Positions 1-6,235 of a stretch of 10,054 bases of DNA are shown here, piece by piece. Both the position numbers and the translations under genes were made by a program. The notes below the pieces were generated by a model, which was not told the origin of the DNA, ran no database searches, and was given only the letters and a program-made list of their open reading frames with translations. The DNA is from Lachnospiraceae bacterium. Its GTDB lineage: Bacteria; Bacillota_A; Clostridia; Lachnospirales; Lachnospiraceae. Position 1 is the first letter of the stretch. Each line of letters begins with the position of its first letter. Location of the stretch: contig JAGADM010000105.1 of assembly GCA_017613595.1 (NCBI GenBank), positions 1 to 10,054 of the forward strand, given 5' to 3'.

Positions 1-678
1 ACCGGTTCCCTGAATGTTGGTTGCAAGTCTCAAAAGCGATCTTGCGCGGTGTCTCGTACGGCTCGAACGGATCCAGTGCAGCGCGTATGACGCCGACATC
101 CAGTTCTCGTCGAAATTCTTCGAATTCCGGTACGAGGTGATGATCTTCTCGCCCGCGTCGAACGAATCGTTCATGCGCGAGATGTAATCGCGGTTCAGAA
201 GGTTATCCGCGTCGAAGATGAAGTATCCTTCGAAACTCTTGATCCCGTAATCTTTCTCTATCTGCTCGAACAGATACTTGAGTGCGTAACCCTTGGTCCG
301 CTCGTCCGGATTCTGATGCTCGTAGCAGACCGCGCCGTTCGCTCTCACAATCTCGGCGGTGTTGTCGGTACAGTTGTCGGCAACCACGAAGATGGTCAGA
401 TATTCCTTCGGGTAGTCCTGCTTTTCAATGCTCTTAAGCAGGTTCGCGATAACCGTCGCCTCGTTTCTTGCGGGGATCAGGATTGCGTATTTATGGTACT
501 GTTTCGCCGGCGGAAACTTTCTCGTAAAGAAGAATCCGAGGACGAAGAATACAAGTCTGTGTACGTTAAAAAGCGAAAGGAACAGAACGATCCACTTAAA
601 CACGGTACTTACCGGGATGTAGCATTTTCCGAGATAATCCACAATTGTTGTCGCGATACTTCCCATGTTCAGAATCAT
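1..678 (-). CDS. Family 2 glycosyltransferase, membrane-associated (3' end outside window)
   Basis: Reading the minus strand from the ATG at 676-678 gives 226 residues, open to the window edge. A hydrophobic stretch at about residues 26-51 looks like a membrane anchor. It is followed by a GT-A fold start: LIPARNE at 67-73, VVADNCTDN at about 98-106 and the FDADN motif with a DxD at 156-158. The fragment ends in NIQGTG at 221-226, which resembles the acceptor-side region of processive and cell-surface GT2 enzymes. Such enzymes transfer a sugar from a nucleotide-sugar donor, with DxD binding the metal and nucleotide. The gene starts 58 bases after the TPM gene and is probably the last visible member of that run. 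The ribosome site (GGGCGGGAAC) is only moderate, and an internal ATG at 664-666 is a weaker alternative. The acceptor cannot be told because the C-terminus is missing. Confidence 0.9.
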   Translation of the reverse strand, partial: MILNMGSIATTIVDYLGKCYIPVSTVFKWIVLFLSLFNVHRLVFFVLGFFFTRKFPPAKQYHKYAILIPARNEATVIANLLKSIEKQDYPKEYLTIFVVADNCTDNTAEIVRANGAVCYEHQNPDERTKGYALKYLFEQIEKDYGIKSFEGYFIFDADNLLNRDYISRMNDSFDAGEKIITSYRNSKNFDENWMSASYALHWIRSSRTRHRARSLLRLATNIQGTG

Positions 679-692
679 ACGTTACTGTTCCC

Positions 693-712
693 GCCCGGCT
701 GTGCCCGGGCAC
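693..712. repeat. GC-rich inverted repeat between TPM and glycosyltransferase genes
   Basis: Positions 693-698 (GCCCGG) pair with 705-710 (CCGGGC) around a 6-base loop. A perfect 12-base palindrome, GTGCCCGGGCAC, occupies 701-712. The two structures are mutually exclusive. In the minus-strand transcript the hairpin sits just before the glycosyltransferase ribosome site. No T run follows, so it is not a normal terminator. It may tune expression of the downstream gene, or be chance in a GC-rich spacer. Confidence 0.35.
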
Positions 713-736
713 CTGCTTTCTAAAAGATTCGGACGA

Positions 737-2512
737 TCAGAAATGCCGTCCTCCGCCGCCTCCGTGGCTGCGTCCGCTGCTGCTGTGATGGCTTCCGCCG
801 CCTCCGCCGCTTCGGGATCCGCTGCTCGAGGACTCGACGCGTCTCGTCTTCGTTACCTTCGAATTGATGAAGCGCTCCTGGATATTGAATACGCGGTACG
901 AACCCGGAACGATGTATTCCGACGCGGTAACCGCTTTCGAAATCGTCTTGTTGGACGATTTCTTAATAGCCGCGATGATCGATATTACGGCAAATACGAT
1001 GAGAAATACAACGATCGTCATGCCGGTCGTCATCGGGTAATGTCCCCACTTCAGACGGAACTTCGTCTTATCGACGAACTTCTTCGCGGCACTGCCGTAG
1101 CGATTTGAACCGAGGGCGCTTCCGACCATGGACTTCAGCCGGTTCAGTGCGGATTCGTCGAACTTTTCGGAAGCGTTTCCGAAGGTTACGATTTCAAATA
1201 CGGGCGATTTGGTTCCCTCATCCGAAAGGATCAGGCCGATACCGCTCCGCCGCGAGCCTTCACCGTAACCGAAGAAGTTGTAGTAATTCTCAAGATAATC
1301 CACCGGATAGTAATCGCCGGTTCCCTGAACCGCCATGACAAGTACATCGGTATCGTAATCCTCACGGATGCTCTTGATGGTTTTCTCAAGTTCCTTCTTT
1401 ACGGAATTCGAGAGCATCTCATCATCATCGATCACACGGCTGTCATCGGTTTCTTCCTTCATGTCGGAACGATTGATGCCGAGGAACGATTCCACGCGTT
1501 CCATATGGTTGTACTGACGAACGGCATGGTTAACGAAAATGTTAATACCTGCGTGATAATTGCCTTCCTTGAAGGAATCGAGCATATCATCGTAAATCGT
1601 CTCAATGATCGAATTGTAGGTGTTCTGTGCTCTCGTTCCGCAGGTGGTGATCGTATAACCGCGGTCGGCGGGATCCATGTCGACGAAAAGAATCATTCCG
1701 TCGTAATCATCGCCGTAGCCGAAACCGACGTAATCATAGAAATCGTCTGCCAGAGCCTCCCACACCTTTCCGTCGCTGTCGGGCGCGGTCAGAACGACGA
1801 TATCCATCCGGCACGTTTCACGGATTTCCTTAAGGCGCTCTTCCATCGCTTCGCGCTCGCTTGCCGTAAGAAGATTGGAGAAGTCAAGCACACGGGAGAT
1901 CTTCTCGTTATGATACGGCTGGAAATACGTCTCATTCATCATATCGAGACGGGGCGAACGGACGGAATGAGTCTTATTCAGGTCATTCCATACACGGTCG
2001 ATAAAACCGCGACAGGCATCGTAGGCGTTGCCGCAGCGGAGATAATAATCCGCGAAGAATTTGGCCTTCATGACTGCCCACTGGGTCGGGGCCTTCGAAC
2101 CGAACGCGAAAAGCTGTGACTCGTTCTTGGCCGTTTCGAAAATATAGAACAGTGCGGAACGGTCCGCGCCGTATCCTGCCGGGTACTTTGCGTCGTCATA
2201 GTATTTGTCCGCGAATTCCGTGACGCTCTCGCAGCCGAAGCTTTCCACGGAAGGAATGATATAGATCTGCAGGTCGAGTTTCGCGTCCCGCAGGAAATCC
2301 ATCAGCATTCCGCTGATTTCTTCGTGGTCCTCGTCGTTCAGGGCGTCCGAAAGATCAACCAGTCTGCTGAACTGATAATACTGTCCGTCGGCCGAGACAT
2401 CCGCGGTCTCGGACCCTGTTGCGCTCACGCCTTCGTTCTGCGCCGCCGCAACACCCGTCATCAGAAGAAGCATGACGGCAATCAACATCATAAGATAACG
2501 TTTTGCTCTCAT
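737..2512 (-). CDS. Secreted, membrane-anchored protein with three TPM-like units and a Gly/Ser/His-rich tail
   Basis: This is a 591-residue protein. Residues 1-24 form a signal peptide with a basic start and a Leu/Met-rich core. Three similar units follow at about 49-175, 207-335 and 359-485. Each opens with a short Arg-Val/Leu-Asp stretch (SRLVDLSDAL, SRVLDFSNLL, SRVIDDDEML), then a long helix and a hydrophobic strand, as in TPM domains. Unit 2 carries the clearest signature, with GYGDDYDGM at 265-273. One membrane helix lies at about 494-516. The last 31 residues are Gly/Ser/His-rich, like the tails of YgcG-type TPM proteins. The expected topology is TPM units outside and tail in the cytosol. 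TPM proteins have been linked to photosystem repair phosphatase activity in plants, but their role in Firmicutes is unclear. The ATG has AGGAGGGG 3 bases upstream, overlapping the stop of the zinc-ribbon gene. Confidence 0.87.
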   Translation of the reverse strand: MRAKRYLMMLIAVMLLLMTGVAAAQNEGVSATGSETADVSADGQYYQFSRLVDLSDALNDEDHEEISGMLMDFLRDAKLDLQIYIIPSVESFGCESVTEFADKYYDDAKYPAGYGADRSALFYIFETAKNESQLFAFGSKAPTQWAVMKAKFFADYYLRCGNAYDACRGFIDRVWNDLNKTHSVRSPRLDMMNETYFQPYHNEKISRVLDFSNLLTASEREAMEERLKEIRETCRMDIVVLTAPDSDGKVWEALADDFYDYVGFGYGDDYDGMILFVDMDPADRGYTITTCGTRAQNTYNSIIETIYDDMLDSFKEGNYHAGINIFVNHAVRQYNHMERVESFLGINRSDMKEETDDSRVIDDDEMLSNSVKKELEKTIKSIREDYDTDVLVMAVQGTGDYYPVDYLENYYNFFGYGEGSRRSGIGLILSDEGTKSPVFEIVTFGNASEKFDESALNRLKSMVGSALGSNRYGSAAKKFVDKTKFRLKWGHYPMTTGMTIVVFLIVFAVISIIAAIKKSSNKTISKAVTASEYIVPGSYRVFNIQERFINSKVTKTRRVESSSSGSRSGGGGGSHHSSSGRSHGGGGGRHF

Positions 2513-2515
2513 ATG

Positions 2516-2524
2516 CCCCTCCTA
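2516..2524 (-). promoter_or_regulatory. Ribosome binding site fused to the upstream stop codon
   Basis: On the minus strand the zinc-ribbon stop TAG runs directly into the binding site, reading TAGGAGGGG, followed by CAT and the ATG of the TPM gene. The terminating ribosome therefore covers the start region of the next gene. This favours coupled translation and roughly fixed amounts of the two proteins. Confidence 0.8.
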
Positions 2525-3694
2525 ATTCAGGAAAAACCCGATCACGTATGCCGCCGCTGTGATCAGCGCGATACGGATCCATTTCCATTTACGGTACATT
2601 GACTTGGAGAACGGCAGGTCTCCGACGATCTTGCCGGTCTGACCGTTCACCGCGTAATCATAACGCTTGCCCTCGTAATCAATGGCAAATACGTAAATCG
2701 GGAACAGTGCGTAACGCACTTCCCTCTCAAACTGCCGGAGTGAGGAACCCTTGTGGGATACCGAATTATACCCCTGCACGCTTCCGCGGAACTGCGCTTC
2801 CGTGCTGTTCCACATACGGAGCTTCGTGCGTTCAAGGTTGGAATCCGCGTCCACGTCGAAACGCTCCGCGAGATGTCCGGAAAGATATCCGGGCTCAAAG
2901 TCGATCATCTTCGAGTAATCAAACGGCTCCAGGGAATCCATCGTATTGTCGTCGAGACGTTTGCTTCCGTCCGCCGGCACATTCTGATAATGCACTTCAC
3001 CGGAAACGTCGACCTCGTAGTATTTGGTCTCCGTGTAGTTGTACGAAGCGTCGCTCCAGGAACGCGTCTTGGTCGCCGTGTAGCCGACCTGTCCGTCAAC
3101 TCCCGAATCATACAGCCAGAAAGGCTCATACACGCCCTGCACTTCTTTGAGGACCGGGTTGTTCTTGAACTGCTTCGGCACGAAATGCTTCTTCTTGACA
3201 AATGCGTTGAACAGCGTAAGAAGCCGGTCGCGGTCGATCTCGAACGGAATGATCTTGTTCGGACGGAGCATGCCGGTCAGGCTCTCCGCGACAAGAAGCA
3301 CGTTGCCGCAGTAAGGGCACTTGGCTGCCGATGTAACCGCGTCAGCCACGATCTCCGCGCCGCAGAACTTGCAGACGTAGGATTTCGTTCCGGTCAGAAT
3401 CTCCTCGTGGATTTCCTCCTTGTACTCAGACCAGTCATAGCCTTCCTTGCCGTCGGCGGCATCCTTGATTTCCTCAAGCAGGAACGATCCGTCGCAGTAT
3501 TCGCAGACGAAACGCTTCATCTCGTTGTCGAACTTGAGCGGCATCGTGCAGTTCGGACACTTATAGGACAGGTTCACAAGGTCCCTGTCAGCCTGCGCGC
3601 CCGCTGCGGACTGTCCCGCCTGCGGAACAACCGTCTGCTGATAACCCGCATCCTGCTGCATGCCGTCATTCTCTTCAAAAGGTCTTTCGGACAT
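2522..3694 (-). CDS. Tail-anchored protein with two paired-Cys zinc ribbons
   Basis: This is a 390-residue protein. A Gln/Ala-rich, polar N-terminus is followed by two zinc ribbons. The first uses C46-x2-C49 and C64-x2-C67, the second C108-x2-C111 and C126-x2-C129. All eight ligands are present. The ribbons are joined by an acidic linker. From about 140 to 365 comes a globular region rich in Tyr and Trp, with the recurring phrases NPVLKEVQGVYEPFWLYDS and YALFPIYVFAIDYEGKRYDY. A single hydrophobic helix at the very C-terminus (about 372-389) suggests a tail anchor with the ribbons in the cytosol. Homologues are often named TFIIB-type zinc ribbon or, wrongly, PriA-like; nothing here shows helicase motifs. 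The start has GGAAGGAG upstream at good spacing. Its immediate coupling to the TPM gene suggests that the two proteins work together at the membrane. The molecular role is unknown. Confidence 0.87.
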   Translation of the reverse strand: MSERPFEENDGMQQDAGYQQTVVPQAGQSAAGAQADRDLVNLSYKCPNCTMPLKFDNEMKRFVCEYCDGSFLLEEIKDAADGKEGYDWSEYKEEIHEEILTGTKSYVCKFCGAEIVADAVTSAAKCPYCGNVLLVAESLTGMLRPNKIIPFEIDRDRLLTLFNAFVKKKHFVPKQFKNNPVLKEVQGVYEPFWLYDSGVDGQVGYTATKTRSWSDASYNYTETKYYEVDVSGEVHYQNVPADGSKRLDDNTMDSLEPFDYSKMIDFEPGYLSGHLAERFDVDADSNLERTKLRMWNSTEAQFRGSVQGYNSVSHKGSSLRQFEREVRYALFPIYVFAIDYEGKRYDYAVNGQTGKIVGDLPFSKSMYRKWKWIRIALITAAAYVIGFFLN

Positions 3695-3760
3695 AACTTC
3701 TCTCCTTCCGTTACACGCCTTTTCCGGCAGTCTGAAACCGCCGCCTGCCGCTTGCCGCGG

Positions 3761-4525
3761 CTACATATTGCCCATCAAAACATCTTTCAATACGCCGAAA
3801 AATTCCCGGAACAGGTTCGTCGGAAGGTACTCCTTCTTCGACGGCGCCACGATTCCGGCTGCGCCCTCAATGCCCTGCTTCTTCGCAATCGCAACCGCGC
3901 GGTAAATGTGGAAATTATTTGTCAGTATCCCGACCCGCTTCGTGCCTTCGGGAATCAGCTTCTTACTGAACTGCATGTTCTGCGTCGTATTGCCGGACTT
4001 GTCTTCTTGGATGATCCTCGCGGGGTCGATCCCGTGCTCCGTCAGATAACGGTACATGCCTTCCGCTTCGGTGAACGGCTCGTTCTCGCCCTGCCCGCCG
4101 GAAACGATGCAGATAACATCGGGATGCGCGTTCAGATACTCGATGGCCTTATCAAGCCGGTACCCGAGCACCAGACTCGGCCGGTCCTCCTTCACCTGCG
4201 CCCCGAGGATGATCACGACGTCAACCTCCGGCTCCTCATCGTTAAAGTGCCTGAGGATCAGTACCTCAACGATCGTCAGCAGGCAGAGTCCTAAGATCAC
4301 CAGTACGGAAAATGTGATTCTGCACCACACCGGCAGCCGGTTCCACACACCGAGCGGCACACACGCCGCGAACGCCAGCATGACGATACCGCCGGCGATC
4401 CAAATCCGGTAGAAATCCGATCCCGTCGCCGCCCTGCGGACGAACAGCCCGTAGGTGATAAAAACAATTGCAAGAACACAATATACGATCAGCCGGACAA
4501 TGCCGAACCCTGTCATACGCGCCAT
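3761..4525 (-). CDS. YdcF/SanA-like DUF218 membrane protein
   Basis: From the ATG at 4523-4525 this gives 254 residues. Three hydrophobic helices lie at about 7-29, 41-60 and 69-91. The DUF218 domain then runs from about 101 to 245, with VIILGAQV (104-111), SGGQGEN (142-148), an AE pair near 154-155, EDKSGNTTQN (174-183) and TNNFHIYRA (202-210). These are the conserved patches of the SanA/YdcF/ElyC family. Family members affect envelope integrity, vancomycin tolerance or lipid-carrier metabolism in Gammaproteobacteria, but a reaction is not settled. A longer reading frame begins at 4603, but it lacks a binding site and starts at about the predicted transcription start. The shorter start has GGGAGGAG 6 bases upstream. 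It is the first gene of the leftward run, 66 bases before the zinc-ribbon gene. Confidence 0.88.
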   Translation of the reverse strand: MARMTGFGIVRLIVYCVLAIVFITYGLFVRRAATGSDFYRIWIAGGIVMLAFAACVPLGVWNRLPVWCRITFSVLVILGLCLLTIVEVLILRHFNDEEPEVDVVIILGAQVKEDRPSLVLGYRLDKAIEYLNAHPDVICIVSGGQGENEPFTEAEGMYRYLTEHGIDPARIIQEDKSGNTTQNMQFSKKLIPEGTKRVGILTNNFHIYRAVAIAKKQGIEGAAGIVAPSKKEYLPTNLFREFFGVLKDVLMGNM

Positions 4526-4531
4526 TCTCTG

Positions 4532-4539
4532 CTCCTCCC
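4532..4539 (-). promoter_or_regulatory. Ribosome binding site that sets the YdcF-like start
   Basis: GGGAGGAG on the minus strand lies 6 bases before the ATG at 4523-4525. It favours the 254-residue protein over the longer open frame from 4603. Confidence 0.85.
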
Positions 4540-4611
4540 TTACGATGCATCGCGGAGCCTTCCGTCCGGCATCGTTACCGGCGGACTTTCCGCCTCTGCA
4601 CACACAGAGTT

Positions 4612-4640
4612 ATTATATCATAAACCCCTAAGGAAAACAA
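4612..4640 (-). promoter_or_regulatory. Sigma-A promoter of the YdcF/zinc-ribbon/TPM run
   Basis: The minus strand reads TTGTTT (4640-4635), 17 bases, then TATAAT (4617-4612). This is a perfect -10 box and a 4-of-6 -35 box at ideal spacing. Transcription should start near 4605, giving a leader of about 80 bases before the first ATG. The -35 box is embedded in a palindrome (4629-4650). Confidence 0.82.
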
Positions 4641-4650
4641 GTTTTCCTTA
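4629..4650. repeat. 22-base palindrome over the -35 box, candidate operator
   Basis: TAAGGAAAAC (4629-4638) and GTTTTCCTTA (4641-4650) are perfect reverse complements separated by AA. A two-base gap is too short for an RNA hairpin loop, and the element lies at the -35 box rather than in the transcript, so a site for a dimeric DNA-binding protein is the simplest reading. I do not recognise it as the site of a particular regulator. Confidence 0.6.
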
Positions 4651-4739
4651 AGTTCCGCGGACAAAAACGGGGTCCTCTCTAATGGGGCTCCTCCGCCCCT
4701 TCTCCGTCCGGTGCATACAATATCATGTGATTGGCAAAT

Positions 4740-4758
4740 ATGACAGATACAATGTCAT
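4740..4758. repeat. Dyad ATGACA-N7-TGTCAT in the divergent region
   Basis: ATGACA at 4740-4745 and TGTCAT at 4753-4758 are perfect reverse complements 7 bases apart. The spacer with the first base of the right arm contains TACAAT (4748-4753), a possible -10 box for the lipoprotein gene, although no good -35 box precedes it. It could be an operator for that gene. Chance is possible with six-base arms. Confidence 0.35.
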
Positions 4759-4789
4759 TTTCCGCCTTAAAATGTTAAACTTTGCGATT

Positions 4790-4816
4790 CGCGGCGGTCT
4801 GAGAGGTGCCGCCGCG
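4790..4816 (+). repeat. GC-rich hairpin in the lipoprotein leader
   Basis: CGCGGCGG (4790-4797) pairs with CCGCCGCG (4809-4816) around an 11-base loop. It lies about 82 bases before the lipoprotein start. No T run follows, so it is not a classical terminator. It would be part of the leader if transcription starts upstream, and may stabilise the message or affect translation. Confidence 0.5.
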
Positions 4817-4883
4817 GGGGCGGGTTTCTTTACACGGGGGTAACGGTATGATACATTGGATTCAGAGGAAAGAAAACGACGGG

Positions 4884-4890
4884 AAAGGAG
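4884..4890 (+). promoter_or_regulatory. Ribosome binding site that sets the lipoprotein start
   Basis: AAAGGAG lies 8 bases before the ATG at 4899. The open frame extends back to 4806, but only this start puts the signal peptide at the N-terminus and has a binding site. Confidence 0.85.
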
Positions 4891-4898
4891 TATCTGTC

Positions 4899-6026
4899 AT
4901 GAAAGCCATCAACCTTAAAAAAATCATCAGTTTACTGCTCATTATCGCTCTCAGCGTCTCTATGCTGACCGGCTGCGGAGATGATGATGACGATGACTAC
5001 GGAACCCGCAGAAACCGCGACGGTGTCGAGGATACCGACGACGATGATGACGATGATGACGGTTCCTCCTCTCTCATCGGGAAGAATACTCCTACCGCTT
5101 CCGGCAAGAAATACAATATCCGCAAGTCGGAAGCCGCTTCGGTAACCTACGTCAAATACGACAACTCCCTCTTCACAGCGGAAATCCCGAAGGGCTGGGT
5201 TGTGAACGTTTTGGAGACGTCCGATTACATTCACTATACGTTCCAGATCTACAATCCGGACAATCCGTCCGTGCGGCTCTTCTTCAACATGAAGACCGAA
5301 GGCTATTTCGCGAGTGTGAAGGACCGGAATTACTACAATTCCATCTATCCGAACTCCTATTTCTCCGATATGCCGGCAGTGGAGCCCAATACAACCGAAG
5401 CGTTTTACAAAGTGTTCAGCCAGACGATGCAGGCCAATAACACGAAAAACTTCACCTTTATGCTGATCAACAACTTTAAGCAGGTGACATCGCTCGGAAA
5501 GGACGCGCTCGGAGCGGAAACAATCCGCGCCACATTTACCGACGGAAACGGCAAGAAGATGGAAGGCGTCTTCTACTGTGCGATCATGCCGGTATGGCTC
5601 TACTACATCACACTGCTGAACGTATACCAGGCAGTTTACATGACGGCTCCCGAAGGCGAGCTGACGAACTGGATCGGCGTACTCGACCATATCCTCGGAA
5701 GCATACAGTTCACACAGACCTTCGTCCGGAATTACAATGACGAAGAGGCTTTCCAGGGACGCGCGAGCGCCCAGATCGCATCGATCTGTTCCCAGATGAA
5801 CGACATCGTAATGTCGGGCTGGAACAACCAGCAGGCTTCCTACGACCGAATCTCGCAGAAACAGAGCGACGCAACTCTCGGTTATGAGCGCATCTACGAT
5901 ACGGAGACCAATGAGATTTACGAAGCTCCGCTTGATTTCTTCGACTACTACAGCGGCAGCCGTTATAAAGCCGTAACGGACGATATGTATCTGCTGCCGA
6001 TCGACGGTTATATCGACTGGAAATAA
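4899..6026 (+). CDS. Lipoprotein with two aspartate runs, unknown function
   Basis: The protein has 375 residues from the ATG at 4899. A basic start (MKAINLKK) and a hydrophobic core lead to the lipobox LTGC with the acceptor cysteine at 26. This predicts lipidation and anchoring on the outer face of the membrane. Immediately after come six aspartates (28-33) and, after an Arg-rich patch, eight more (47-54), then a Ser/Thr/Lys-rich linker to about 72. The rest (about 80-375) is a globular Tyr-rich domain. It includes LFTAEIPKGW at 91-100, a pattern seen in PsbP-like and other extracellular solute-facing folds, and it ends in YLLPIDGYIDWK. I cannot assign a family with certainty. It is transcribed divergently from the YdcF/TPM run, so it may be co-regulated with it. 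The Asp runs could bind calcium or simply act as a charged spacer. Confidence 0.88.
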   Translation: MKAINLKKIISLLLIIALSVSMLTGCGDDDDDDYGTRRNRDGVEDTDDDDDDDDGSSSLIGKNTPTASGKKYNIRKSEAASVTYVKYDNSLFTAEIPKGWVVNVLETSDYIHYTFQIYNPDNPSVRLFFNMKTEGYFASVKDRNYYNSIYPNSYFSDMPAVEPNTTEAFYKVFSQTMQANNTKNFTFMLINNFKQVTSLGKDALGAETIRATFTDGNGKKMEGVFYCAIMPVWLYYITLLNVYQAVYMTAPEGELTNWIGVLDHILGSIQFTQTFVRNYNDEEAFQGRASAQIASICSQMNDIVMSGWNNQQASYDRISQKQSDATLGYERIYDTETNEIYEAPLDFFDYYSGSRYKAVTDDMYLLPIDGYIDWK

Positions 6027-6041
6027 CATTGATTGTGATCC

Positions 6042-6101
6042 CCGGTCCGGGCCTTCACCTCCTATATCTCCTTGTGTTGCCACAGCCCGGACCGGATTTT
6101 T
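6042..6101 (+). terminator. Long-loop intrinsic terminator of the lipoprotein gene
   Basis: CCGGTCCGGGC (6042-6052) pairs perfectly over 11 bases with GCCCGGACCGG (6085-6095), followed by ATTTTT. The stem is strong and begins 15 bases after the stop codon. The loop is 32 bases, far longer than usual. Confidence 0.72.
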
Positions 6102-6124
6102 AAAAAACCTTTAACGTTGGATAT

Positions 6125-6148
6125 ATTTCGTACCCCCAAGTACGAAAT
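6125..6148. repeat. Hairpin between the convergent genes
   Basis: ATTTCGTAC (6125-6133) and GTACGAAAT (6140-6148) are perfect reverse complements around CCCCAA. No T run is adjacent on either strand. It may be a backup stop or processing element between the two converging transcripts. Confidence 0.5.
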
Positions 6149-6168
6149 CTCCTCATATCCCCTTTCCC

Positions 6169-6201
6169 AAAAGAGGCGGGACTGCAGTGCAGCCCCGCCT
6201 C
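6169..6201 (-). terminator. Terminator of nth
   Basis: On the minus strand GAGGCGGG (6201-6194) pairs with CCCGCCTC (6180-6173), and an inner TGCAG/CTGCA dyad extends the structure. Four T residues follow (6172-6169). It lies 34 bases after the nth stop. The T run is short, so efficiency may be moderate. Confidence 0.65.
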
Positions 6202-6235
6202 GTATTCTGTCTGAACGATTTTTATTGCGTTTCTT

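Noticed and set aside
745..830. Repetitive CCGCCGCCTCCG-like stretch
   Set aside because: It is the coding sequence of the Gly/Ser-rich tail of the TPM protein, not an independent repeat array.
1317..1329. Sequence CCGGTTCCCTGAA also present at 2-14
   Set aside because: Both copies encode a Gln-Gly-Thr-Gly segment in unrelated genes on the same strand. No flanking similarity, so it is a chance match.
3725..3750. CGGCAG/CTGCCG inverted repeat between the YdcF-like and zinc-ribbon genes, considered as a terminator
   Set aside because: On the minus strand it is followed by GAAAAGG rather than a T run, and the arms are only six bases.
2753..4294. Plus-strand open frame of 513 codons
   Set aside because: It runs antisense across the zinc-ribbon and YdcF-like genes, both with strong domains and binding sites. 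The product is low-complexity Arg/Leu/Val-rich with no recognisable motif.
4526..4603. N-terminal extension of the YdcF-like protein
   Set aside because: The added residues are polar and unlike a membrane protein start, a good binding site lies before the ATG at 4525, and the promoter implies transcription begins near 4605.
4932..6083. Minus-strand open frame of 383 codons opposite the lipoprotein
   Set aside because: It is fully antisense to a lipoprotein with a clear lipobox and binding site. Its frame is kept open by the codon bias of the real gene.
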